DNA from: Actinomycetota bacterium
GTDB taxonomy: Bacteria; Actinomycetota; Thermoleophilia; Miltoncostaeales; Miltoncostaeaceae
Length of the DNA: 10,076 bases
Reading direction: 5' to 3'
Assembly: GCA_005800465.1 (NCBI GenBank)
Contig: SYFI01000132.1
Coordinates: 1 to 10,076 of the forward strand
Shown here: in pieces, positions 1-6,336 of the stretch
Layout of the letters: each line of letters opens with the position of its first letter
Position numbering within the stretch: position 1 is the first letter of the stretch
Program-made: the position numbers and the translations under genes
Notes under the pieces: generated by a model
What the model was told of the DNA's origin: nothing
Databases searched by the model: none
What the model saw: the letters and a program-made list of their open reading frames with translations, nothing else

Positions 1-545
1 ACATGCTCGGGTCGGTCGATCCGAATCCCGCGCATCTGGCGGTGGCCGAGTTGCAGCGACGGGGCATCGTGAAGGCCCTCATCACCCAGAACATCGACCG
101 GCTGCACTCACGCGCCGGGAGCGAGGATGTGGTGGAGGTGCACGGGTCGCTCGACAAGGGCTCGTGCCTGCGGTGCTCGCAGACGGTCAGCATGGACGAG
201 CTGTGTGCGCGGGCCGATGCCGCGGACGACGGCGTGCCCAGGTGCAACTGCGGCTACCAGTTGAAGAGCGGCGTGGTGCTGTTTGGCGAGGCCATGCCGA
301 TTGAGGCCATCGAGGCCGCATACGACGCCTGCGAGCGTGCTGACGTGCTGTTGGTGATCGGCACGAGTCTGCTGGTAACCCCAGTGAGCAATCTGCCGAG
401 CGTGGTGCTCGCCCGCGGCGGGAGCCTCGCCATCCTCACCGAGGGCGGGACCCCATATGACGAGCGGTGCACAGTGCGCCTTACCGGGAAGGCGGGGCCC
501 ACCATGCAGGCCGTGCTCGCCGCCATCCCGGTATCCGGCAATTAG
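1..545 (+). CDS. Sir2-family NAD-dependent protein deacylase (5' end outside window)
   Basis: Sirtuins remove acyl groups from protein lysines using NAD+, releasing nicotinamide and O-acyl-ADP-ribose in the cytoplasm. Counting from the Met codon at position 3, the visible 180 residues contain the NAD/substrate motif TQNID (28-32), the catalytic His in VHGS (His47), a structural zinc site made of CLRC (55-58) and CNC (81-83), the strand GVVLFGE (90-96) and the NAD-binding GTSLLVTPVSNLP (120-132). The usual N-terminal GAGIS..SGIPDFRG segment of roughly 60-70 residues is missing, so the gene starts left of the window and the Met at position 3 is probably internal. The second zinc knuckle is CxC rather than CxxC. 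The late motif usually written INxxxTPxD reads LTEGGTPYD. The stop TAG (543-545) overlaps the stop of the convergent minus-strand gene. The family call is secure; substrate and acyl preference are unknown. Confidence 0.93.
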   Translation, partial: MLGSVDPNPAHLAVAELQRRGIVKALITQNIDRLHSRAGSEDVVEVHGSLDKGSCLRCSQTVSMDELCARADAADDGVPRCNCGYQLKSGVVLFGEAMPIEAIEAAYDACERADVLLVIGTSLLVTPVSNLPSVVLARGGSLAILTEGGTPYDERCTVRLTGKAGPTMQAVLAAIPVSGN

Positions 546-847
546 GCCTTGATGTAGGCGTGCACCAGGTCCATCTCGATGCGGACCGGTGCACCGTCGA
601 TGAGATCGGCAACCTCATCCATGAACGCCGCCATCGATGCGCGGCTGTTGGCAGCGCCGCCGGCCTCGTGGGTGTCATACAGGCCGATGCCGCGGATGGT
701 GCCGCTTGCGGGGTCTCCCGTGATGAGCGCGAGCTCCTCGTTGGGATCGGTCTCCACAAAGGCGTCGGCGAAGGCGATGTACTTCAACATCACCTCGTCG
801 TAGTGACCGGGCTTGGCCTTCATGGTGAACTCAACGACTGCGGGCAT
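542..847 (-). CDS. small dimeric alpha-beta-barrel (ABM-like) protein
   Basis: This is a 101-residue protein beginning MPAVVEFTMKAKPGHYDEVM. The beta-helix-strand layout (VVEFTMKAKPG, ELALITGDP, IRGIGLYDTHEA, SMAAFMDEVADLID, VRIEMDLVHAY) resembles the antibiotic-biosynthesis-monooxygenase/dimeric ferredoxin-like fold, whose members act as small oxygenases, ligand binders or stress-linked proteins. I see no cofactor motif, so the biochemical role stays open. The ATG at 847 is chosen because GGAGGG (852-857 on the minus strand) lies 4-5 bases upstream. The upstream in-frame ATG at 859 would bury that site inside the gene. A much longer upstream extension of the frame reads as low-complexity Arg/Trp/Pro sequence and is not credible. 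The gene is convergent with the sirtuin and shares the TTAG stop overlap at 542-545. It is divergent from the secreted-protein gene, with 137 bases between start codons for both promoters. Confidence 0.78.
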   Translation of the reverse strand: MPAVVEFTMKAKPGHYDEVMLKYIAFADAFVETDPNEELALITGDPASGTIRGIGLYDTHEAGGAANSRASMAAFMDEVADLIDGAPVRIEMDLVHAYIKA

Positions 848-851
848 ATAT

Positions 852-857
852 CCCTCC
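852..857 (-). promoter_or_regulatory. Shine-Dalgarno GGAGGG deciding the start of the ABM-like gene
   Basis: The minus strand reads GGAGGG, then ATAT, then ATG at 847-845. This close match to the anti-SD sequence at normal spacing favours the 101-residue protein over the in-frame ATG at 859, which would place the SD inside the coding region. Confidence 0.6.
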
Positions 858-974
858 ATTGGACATTCGATGCACGTATGTTGCCAAGGGCCGGACCCGC
901 TGGCCCACAGATGTGACCGTGCACCGGATAGCGTTTCGCCCGACCCCCCTTGGAGGGAACCGCTCACGCTCGAT

Positions 975-978
975 GGAG
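975..978 (+). promoter_or_regulatory. Shine-Dalgarno GGAG selecting the ATG at 985
   Basis: GGAG followed by six bases (TTCGCC) precedes the ATG at 985. The alternative SD GGAGGG at 952-957 is about 15 bases from the ATG at 973, which is too far to be ideal. The choice changes the signal peptide only by MEFA at its front. Confidence 0.45.
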
Positions 979-984
979 TTCGCC

Positions 985-2448
985 ATGCATGCCAGCCCTC
1001 GCAAATTTGTCGCCCCCCTCGCCCTCGTGGCAATGATCGGTGCAAGCGCCGCCACGGGCACCGCCATGGGCACTGCGACGGCCGGTGGTTACGGTGCCAC
1101 GGCGGCGCCGCTCTCAAATGCCTCACTCGCATGTGCCTGGCCGGTTGAGAGCACTCCTGCCAAGGCCAATGTGATGTACCCCGACAGCAACGCCACCTAC
1201 TGGACCACCCCCTATGTGGCCGCACCCGGCATGACGATCACGATCGCCGGCAACTACCCCACTGCGCGCTTCTTCTCGATCAACACCTACGCGAGCAACG
1301 CGCAGAGCTTCAGTCTGAACGGCGTGGGCAGCGCGCTGTCGGACTTCCAGATCAACCCCGACGCCGGGTCGGCAAATGGCTGGCAGACGCCCGGTGCCGC
1401 CAACGGCGGTGCGTACACGGTCACCCTCACCAACGACGTCGCGGCAGGAATGCCCAACGTCATCCCGCTCGCGCCCGCCACCCCCACGGCGCCTCTGCTC
1501 AAGATGCTGCCGGCCACCACCGGGTTCGTAATGGTGCGGGTGTACCTGCCTCAGGGCGGGAGTGCCGACAACCCGGCAGTCGTCCCACTGCCCGCCCTGA
1601 CCATCAACACCCCGGGGGCTGCCCCGCGCGTGCTCACGCCGTGCGCCAACTCCCAGAAAGCGCCCTCAAAGGCATCGAAGGTGATGAAGAAGGCCATCGG
1701 GGCTATCGCCAACGCGATCCTCGGGGCAACCGGCAAGCTCGCCGGCCCACCGCCATGCACCACCAACTGCACCGCCCAGCTGCAATTCTCGCGAGCGGGT
1801 GGCACCACCACACCATTCCCCAACGCGGCAAGCGGCTACGCAGCTGCGCTCTACACCCCTGCCAAGGGCTACCTCACGATCGTGAAGGCGGTCATGCCGC
1901 TCAGCGCCACCGCGACGGGAAGCGCCCCGGCCGTGTGGCCCACCGCCACTAATCAGGCGCTGTGGCCGAGCCCCAACCTCGACCTTCGCTACTGGTCGGT
2001 GTGCAACTACATCTACAAGGTGCCGTACCCCGTGGTGAAGGTGGGCAAAAAGATGGGCTGTATTGCCGATGAGGCTGTCACCCTCACCGGAAGTGCTGGC
2101 AACGTGGCAAATGTGGTGCTGTCGTCGCCAACCGACCGGCCATCTGCGACGCGTCAGACGGGATCCCCCGTCGCCTGGCTTCCGACCTCGGTGAGCAACA
2201 CGACCTCTCAGGAGGTCATCGCCATCCGCAACATGCTGCCCAACAGCCAGCCGGCACCCGGCTTCGCCAACTCGGTCACCAATGTGACCACCTACAACGA
2301 TCCCGCTGCCGCGCAGGCCGTGATGCAGCAGTACTACCCATCGGCCGTGCAGTGCACCACCGCCACGTTCCGTCGGGGCGCTGCCCGCGGCGGCGCGCTG
2401 GGCGGCGCCAACGCGTGCTTCAAAAACCCGGTGACGCCCAGCACTTGA
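985..2448 (+). CDS. secreted protein of unknown function (DUF1254/DUF1214-like features)
   Basis: This 487-residue exported protein is of a type I associate with Actinobacteria. A signal peptide is clear: MHASPRKF, then hydrophobic VAPLALVAMIGA (9-20), then a small-residue region with a plausible cleavage after ATA near residue 33. The N-terminal domain has MYPDSNATYWTTPY (64-77) and IAGNYPTARFFSINTYAS (87-104), a pattern reminiscent of DUF1254/DUF1214 beta-rich proteins. A C-terminal domain has RYWSVC (335-340), ADEAV, RP, WLP and RNMLP (415-419), which I recall as recurring together in uncharacterised actinobacterial proteins. Between the two domains lies a Lys-rich amphipathic stretch (about 225-253) framed by Cys220 and Cys258/Cys262. 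Several other Cys suggest disulfides. The start at 985 is supported by GGAG (975-978) six bases upstream; the ATG at 973 contains that site. Export is convincing; no enzymatic function can be assigned. It converges on the minus-strand MFS gene with 14 bases between stops. Confidence 0.82.
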   Translation: MHASPRKFVAPLALVAMIGASAATGTAMGTATAGGYGATAAPLSNASLACAWPVESTPAKANVMYPDSNATYWTTPYVAAPGMTITIAGNYPTARFFSINTYASNAQSFSLNGVGSALSDFQINPDAGSANGWQTPGAANGGAYTVTLTNDVAAGMPNVIPLAPATPTAPLLKMLPATTGFVMVRVYLPQGGSADNPAVVPLPALTINTPGAAPRVLTPCANSQKAPSKASKVMKKAIGAIANAILGATGKLAGPPPCTTNCTAQLQFSRAGGTTTPFPNAASGYAAALYTPAKGYLTIVKAVMPLSATATGSAPAVWPTATNQALWPSPNLDLRYWSVCNYIYKVPYPVVKVGKKMGCIADEAVTLTGSAGNVANVVLSSPTDRPSATRQTGSPVAWLPTSVSNTTSQEVIAIRNMLPNSQPAPGFANSVTNVTTYNDPAAAQAVMQQYYPSAVQCTTATFRRGAARGGALGGANACFKNPVTPST

Positions 2449-2462
2449 CGAACGGACGAGAT

Positions 2463-3704
2463 TCAGCCCGGCGCCGATGCCTCCTTAAGGCCCGGCGCCG
2501 AGTCGTCGAGCGCCCACACGCTTGGGGTCCCCAGCACCATCGCGATGTTGGCCAATACCGCCGCAGCCGCGATCCACATCACGCCCGACAGACCGATCCC
2601 GGCGATCACGGCGCCGATGAGTGCGAACCCAATGGGCTGACACACCTGGCTGCCGAGCGCACGGAACGAGCCCACTCGCGACCTTCGGTCGGGCGTGACC
2701 TGCCGGGTGATGGTGGTCTCAAGCAGGGTGCCCGAGATGGCGATGACGGTGCCGCCTACCCATGCGCCCACGCCCAGAACCACCGTGGGGGCCGGCATGG
2801 CAAGCAGCACGAAGAACCCCGCAAACAGCACTGTGACCGCGTACGACACCACGATGGGCCGTTTGGGCCGAAGCCGCTGGGCCACAAGTCCACCAGTGGC
2901 AAACCCAAGCCCGAAGCTCGAGATGACCACCGCCCACGATGCCGCACCGTCAAGGAACTGCTCGGCGATGAGCGGACCGCCCACAAAGATGGCGGGCATC
3001 ACCAGAAGCGCGTAGAACGACTCGCCGACGACCACCACCACAAGCCAGGTTCGACTGCGAAAAGCGTCCCAGCCATCGCGCAGATCGGACAGAAATCGTT
3101 TGCCCGGCTGGGCTGTGCGCACGTGACGGAACCGCGCGAACGCAAGCAAGGTGATGCCCACCGCGAACGAGGCGGCATCAATGGCAATGGCCCCGGCCGG
3201 AGAGATGAGGGCCACCGCGGCGCCACCCACCACGCCGCCCAGCGTCATACCGAGGGCGGGGGTGATGGCAATGAGCCCGTAGGCGTCCTGCAGCCGCTCG
3301 GGGGCCACCGCCTGCGGCACGATGCCCGACAGCGCCGGCCGGAAAAACGACTCGGCCGTGCCGTACACGAACATGATCGCCATGATCGCTGGCACGCCCC
3401 CGACGCCAAGCACGAGGATGATGGCGAACACGGCCTGGCACACCCCGCGTGCCACGTCGCTGCCAATCATCACCAGGCGCCGGGGCACGCGGTCCGACCA
3501 CACCCCACCCACCAGCAGAAACAGCACCAATGGCACCGCACGAGCGGCCAGCACAAGGCCGATATCGGCAGCCCCGCCACCCAGTTCGATGATGGCGAAG
3601 GGCACCGCCACCGACGCCATGACATCGCCGATGGTCGAGATGAGCTGCGCTGAAAACAGCAGCGCGAACGCGCGCTCCCGCAGGCAGCCAAATCCCGGGA
3701 GCAT
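2463..3704 (-). CDS. MFS exporter, EntS/MFS_3-like (12 TM)
   Basis: This is a 413-residue, strongly hydrophobic inner-membrane transporter. The N-terminal helix carries FSAQLISTIGDVMASVAVPFAI (about 17-38), typical of the MFS_3 (enterobactin exporter EntS-like) branch. The classical loop 2-3 motif is GGVWSDRVPRRLVM (66-79). A second-half counterpart occurs at GGLVAQRLRPKRP. Such proteins export small molecules, including siderophores and macrolides, by proton antiport; the substrate here cannot be told. The ATG at 3704 is preferred because GAGGAG lies 5 bases upstream; the GTG at 3719 would overlap that site. The last residues hold a short duplication (SAPG-LKEA-SAPG) encoded by a 12-base direct repeat. 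The gene lies downstream of the rhodopsin gene on the same strand but is separated by a perfect 17-bp hairpin, so it probably has its own transcription or depends on read-through. Confidence 0.88.
   Translation of the reverse strand: MLPGFGCLRERAFALLFSAQLISTIGDVMASVAVPFAIIELGGGAADIGLVLAARAVPLVLFLLVGGVWSDRVPRRLVMIGSDVARGVCQAVFAIILVLGVGGVPAIMAIMFVYGTAESFFRPALSGIVPQAVAPERLQDAYGLIAITPALGMTLGGVVGGAAVALISPAGAIAIDAASFAVGITLLAFARFRHVRTAQPGKRFLSDLRDGWDAFRSRTWLVVVVVGESFYALLVMPAIFVGGPLIAEQFLDGAASWAVVISSFGLGFATGGLVAQRLRPKRPIVVSYAVTVLFAGFFVLLAMPAPTVVLGVGAWVGGTVIAISGTLLETTITRQVTPDRRSRVGSFRALGSQVCQPIGFALIGAVIAGIGLSGVMWIAAAAVLANIAMVLGTPSVWALDDSAPGLKEASAPG
2466..2501. repeat. 12-base in-frame direct repeat at the 3' end of the MFS gene
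   Basis: GCCCGGCGCCGA occurs at 2466-2477 and again at 2490-2501, offset by 24 bases (8 codons). It encodes the repeated SAPG at the C-terminal tail of the exporter. It looks like a small tandem duplication in a tolerant tail. Confidence 0.7.
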
Positions 3705-3709
3705 GCGAG

Positions 3710-3715
3710 CTCCTC
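3710..3715 (-). promoter_or_regulatory. Shine-Dalgarno GAGGAG for the MFS_3-like gene
   Basis: The minus strand reads GAGGAG, five bases, then ATG (3704-3702). It fixes the ATG over the upstream GTG at 3719. Confidence 0.55.
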
Positions 3716-3727
3716 TCACTCACCACA

Positions 3728-3766
3728 CGCGACCCCGCACGGCGACCAACGCCGTGCGGGGTCGCG
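3728..3766 (-). terminator. perfect 17-bp hairpin after the rhodopsin gene
   Basis: Left arm CGCGACCCCGCACGGCG (3728-3744), loop ACCAA (3745-3749), right arm CGCCGTGCGGGGTCGCG (3750-3766). All 17 pairs match. The hairpin starts 7 bases past the rhodopsin stop codon (TAG at 3776-3774) and lies before the MFS start. No U-tract follows on the minus strand, so it would be a U-less, GC-rich terminator, a form reported in actinobacteria. It could instead be an mRNA 3'-stabilising stem that insulates the highly expressed rhodopsin message from the exporter. It is also a possible dyad operator for the MFS gene, since it ends 24 bases upstream of that start. Confidence 0.72.
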
Positions 3767-3773
3767 CTGACGA

Positions 3774-4487
3774 CTACGTGCTCGCGGGGCGCGCTGCGTC
3801 AAGCACCTTACGGTTCGTTAGCAACAGGAAGCCGAAGCCGACCTTGGCGATCAGGTCGATGATTACGAATGATGCGACCTCAGGAGTGGTCCCGATGACA
3901 CCGAGGCCCTCGGTTCCGAGGATCCACAGAATCGGGTAGATCGACCAGAGAACTGCCAACAGAATCGCCAGCTGCTGAAACTTGGCCTGCACTTCGGGCG
4001 GGCGCTGCTTCGCCGCCTTGAGAACCTCCGCAAGCAGGACCCACAGGATCCAGACGAAGATAAAGGCACTCACGCCAAACCACACCCAGCGAAGATCGGA
4101 TGACGTGACGCCGGCAAAGAAGCCCGTGGCAATCATCCCGAGGTCAAGACCGATCAGCCAAACGATGGCTTCTTTGGTCGCGCCTGCGAGCAGCGCAAGG
4201 TCGAGCAAAAGGAGCGGGGTCGTGAAGAACCAGTCGACATACCGAGCCCAGTAGAACGGCTCGTACATTTCTTGACCTTCGCGCAAGATTGGAAACCAAC
4301 CCTGCTTGAGGGACATTCCAAGATACGCGACTGCAGCGATGGCGGTAATAAAGAACGTAATCGTGTGAAACCAGCGATGGCCTGGCCTTTCACGAGCAGC
4401 CATAAGAACAAATGCGAGGGCACCAAGTGCCATCCCAATCGTGCCGATCCACAGCCACACTTGCACTGCGCTCGACGGTTCAATCAT
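3774..4487 (-). CDS. bacteriorhodopsin-like light-driven proton pump
   Basis: This 237-residue seven-helix retinal protein should pump protons outward across the cytoplasmic membrane in light. Numbering matches mature Halobacterium bacteriorhodopsin (BR) through helix D: R82, D85 (counter-ion/acceptor), W86, T89, T90, P91, L93, D96 (donor) and D115 are at the same positions. The helix C stretch ARYVDWFFTTPLLLLD is nearly identical to BR. One residue shorter afterwards, it keeps R133 (BR R134), W181, Y184, P185, W188, E193 and E203 (the BR E194/E204 proton-release pair), D211 and the retinal Schiff-base lysine K215 in DLIAKVGFGF. The motif is DTD, and Leu at position 93 predicts green absorption. 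The BR W138 position is Phe137, which argues against a carotenoid-antenna fenestration, though Gly138 is adjacent. ATG 4487 has AAGGAG six bases upstream. GC is locally low (29/60 at 4261-4320, 30/60 at 4321-4380), suggesting transfer. No retinal-synthesis gene is visible nearby. Confidence 0.97.
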   Translation of the reverse strand: MIEPSSAVQVWLWIGTIGMALGALAFVLMAARERPGHRWFHTITFFITAIAAVAYLGMSLKQGWFPILREGQEMYEPFYWARYVDWFFTTPLLLLDLALLAGATKEAIVWLIGLDLGMIATGFFAGVTSSDLRWVWFGVSAFIFVWILWVLLAEVLKAAKQRPPEVQAKFQQLAILLAVLWSIYPILWILGTEGLGVIGTTPEVASFVIIDLIAKVGFGFLLLTNRKVLDAARPAST

Positions 4488-4612
4488 TTTGGGCTCCTTC
4501 TTTTATCCGCCGCGGGCACGGCGTCGAGTATGAATCTAACGCGAAGACGACCAGCCATCGCCTGAGAACGGTCGATTGTGCCACCCAAAGGCCCTGCGAC
4601 GAGAGAAGCCGG
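4488..4612 (-). promoter_or_regulatory. leader and probable promoter region of the rhodopsin gene
   Basis: This 125-base gap separates the methyltransferase stop (4613) from the rhodopsin start (4487). On the minus strand it contains a clear SD, AAGGAG (4499-4494), six bases before ATG. About 45 bases upstream are two candidate -10 elements, TAGATT (4538-4533) and CATACT (4532-4527). I see no good -35 at the right spacing, so the promoter is tentative. I see no strong hairpin that would terminate the upstream operon here, so read-through from the methyltransferase is possible. Confidence 0.4.
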
Positions 4613-5404
4613 TCACCCTCTCGCCGTCGCGGTGACAAGCCAGCCGGTGTTACGAAGCGGCAACCCCACGCGGGCAATCTCAGCCATGGTTGCCGCGCGG
4701 GCATCCTCTAGGCGATCTGCGGGGATGTACTCGCCATGCACGTGGTGCACTGCGGCCCACATGGCATCGGGCCCCGGGTAGCGCAGGCGCATGCAGCGGC
4801 TCCTCATGTCGATGGGCATGAAACCCGCGCTTTTGAGCAGCGCGTGCAGGTGGTCGGGGTCACCCAGCGCCTGACCACTCGGGGTGCCCTCCGGCGGACG
4901 CCGGTCAGCGAACCCCGCCGCCACGCGGCCCACGGTGACCGACTCGCACTGGTCAGGTGTACCCCAACACGCCATCACCAGCCGGCCGCCGGGCCGAAGC
5001 ACTCGGTGTACTTCGGCAAACGCCTCGGGGTGATCGGGGCAGAACATAAGGCTGAGCGCGGCCACGACAAGGTCGAAGGAGGAGTCGGGCAGGTCGAGTG
5101 CCTGGGCATCCATCACCTCAACACCGACGACCCCCGGCACACCGGCCAGCCGTTCGCGCGCCACCGCCACCATGTGCGGGGCCAGATCCACGGCAGTCAC
5201 CCGCGCACCGGCCGGACCAAGCATTTCGGCCATGGCGCCCGTGCCGCACCCGAGGTCGAGCACATCGAGCCCGCCAACGTCGCCCGCCAATGCACGCACC
5301 GCCAGATGCGGCTCGCGCAGCGCGGGCACCATCACGTCCTGATAGATGGACGCGGTGTCGTCCCACAGTGCGCGCACGGTGGCCGTGCGGATATCGGCGC
5401 TCAC
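4613..5404 (-). CDS. class I SAM-dependent methyltransferase (Methyltransf_11 type)
   Basis: This 263-residue cytosolic methyltransferase has a Rossmann-like fold. Motif I is VLDLGCGTG (48-56), followed by the acidic residue that binds the SAM ribose in VTAVDLA (Asp73). MDAQALDLPDSSFDLVV (98-114) covers the adenine-contacting Asp and motif II. RVLRPGGRLVM (134-144) is motif III. This layout is shared by UbiE/BioC-like small-molecule methyltransferases; the C-terminal half, which sets the acceptor, has no feature I recognise, so the substrate is unknown. The GTG start at 5404 overlaps the stop of the upstream hydrolase in a GTGA box (5404-5401), and its own SD is weak, so translation is probably coupled. 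It is the last gene of the racemase-hydrolase-hydrolase-methyltransferase run and precedes the rhodopsin gene by 125 bases. Confidence 0.9.
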   Translation of the reverse strand: MSADIRTATVRALWDDTASIYQDVMVPALREPHLAVRALAGDVGGLDVLDLGCGTGAMAEMLGPAGARVTAVDLAPHMVAVARERLAGVPGVVGVEVMDAQALDLPDSSFDLVVAALSLMFCPDHPEAFAEVHRVLRPGGRLVMACWGTPDQCESVTVGRVAAGFADRRPPEGTPSGQALGDPDHLHALLKSAGFMPIDMRSRCMRLRYPGPDAMWAAVHHVHGEYIPADRLEDARAATMAEIARVGLPLRNTGWLVTATARG

Positions 5405-6336
5405 GGCAGGTGCCCCAGCCAGTTGCCGGTCATCATCGCGAGCTCGTCGGCGCAGCCCGTAAACACGTGATCGGCCTCGGCCAGCATGTCGAGGGTTACA
5501 TCGCGATTGCCGGCCGCGCTGGCAATCGACGCAAGTTCGTAGCCCTCACCCGGCAGGATGAGGTGGTCGTTGCCCGCCTGGAAGATTCCGATGGGCACCT
5601 TCACCAACCCGATGCGCTTACGCGATTCGGCGTGCGGCGACTCCGGCCCACGCGAGGACCACCACGTGGCATAGGTCCAGATCTCGGCATTCTCGGGAGT
5701 GGTCAGCGGTCCGTTTGCACGCGTGACCGTGAAGATGCGGTCGTTTGGAGGGTCATCGGGATTCTCCGCCACGATTGGTCGTGCGATCTCCACCACCTCC
5801 TCATAGGTGGGCGACGCACCAAACCTGAGCCACCGCATGCGCAGCGACTCGGGGAGCGACTCGGGATGCGCGACGGTACACAGGCCCACCACCTCGGGCG
5901 GCTGCACCTCCGCGAGGAAGTTGGTGCATACCGTTGATCCCATGCTGTAGCCCAGCAACGCCACGCGTGGGAATCCGTTGTTCCTCGCCACGTCAAGGGC
6001 CGCGGAGAGGTCGAGCACGGTCTTCTCGAACAGCCCGCCGCCAAAGAACGGGCCGTAGTTGGCTAACCGGGTGTTGATGGACATGACCGAAAAGCCCTGG
6101 CGCGCGAGATCGAAGGCGAGGCGCCTCGGTACTCCCGACAGGAAGTTGCCCACTGACCCGTGCACCACGATCACCAGGAGCCGGCGGCGCTCTGGGGCGC
6201 CGAACCGGGGGCGAACCAGCATGCCGTCCCACACGCGGCCATCGTCGGTGTTCAGCGTCACGAGCCGGGTGCTGATCTCGCGGTCGTCACGCCCAAATGC
6301 CGGGCGTCGCCTGGCGCCGATTCGCCGCGAACTCAC
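5401..6336 (-). CDS. alpha/beta hydrolase, tandem paralog A
   Basis: This 311-residue serine hydrolase fold has the oxyanion motif VHGSVGNF (58-65), nucleophile elbow GYSMGS (Ser131 in G129-Y-S-M-G133), acid AGNDHLI (Asp257) and catalytic His in EADHVFTG (His290). It is homologous end to end to the next gene upstream; shared signatures outside the triad are NDRIF, WTYATWWSSRGPES (220-233) and SPTYEEVVE. Esterase, lipase or acyl-hydrolase chemistry is likely, but the substrate is unknown. The N-terminus has a basic stretch (SSRRIGARRRP) with no convincing signal peptide, so it is probably cytosolic. The GTG start at 6336 overlaps the TGA of the upstream paralog as GTGA, with a G-rich SD-like GGGGG about six bases before it. 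Its own TGA overlaps the methyltransferase GTG in the same way. Confidence 0.88.
   Translation of the reverse strand: MSSRRIGARRRPAFGRDDREISTRLVTLNTDDGRVWDGMLVRPRFGAPERRRLLVIVVHGSVGNFLSGVPRRLAFDLARQGFSVMSINTRLANYGPFFGGGLFEKTVLDLSAALDVARNNGFPRVALLGYSMGSTVCTNFLAEVQPPEVVGLCTVAHPESLPESLRMRWLRFGASPTYEEVVEIARPIVAENPDDPPNDRIFTVTRANGPLTTPENAEIWTYATWWSSRGPESPHAESRKRIGLVKVPIGIFQAGNDHLILPGEGYELASIASAAGNRDVTLDMLAEADHVFTGCADELAMMTGNWLGHLP

Noticed and set aside
859..984. Upstream extension of the secreted protein to an ATG at 859
   Set aside because: It would place 42 extra residues before a clear signal peptide and would run over the divergent promoter and SD of the ABM-like gene.
848..1225. N-terminal extension of the ABM-like gene to 227 residues
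   Set aside because: The extra sequence is low-complexity Arg/Trp/Pro, antisense to the secreted protein's signal peptide. The SD at 852-857 supports the short form.
2352..3653. Long plus-strand open frame of 433 codons opposite the MFS_3-like gene
   Set aside because: The product is His/Arg/Gly-rich with no fold or motif, and it is the antisense shadow of a gene with clear transporter motifs. Long antisense frames are expected in high-GC DNA.
5098..5937. Plus-strand frame of 279 codons across the methyltransferase-hydrolase junction, and similar frames at 7350-8222
   Set aside because: Pro/Arg/His-rich products with no motif, antisense to genes with complete catalytic signatures.
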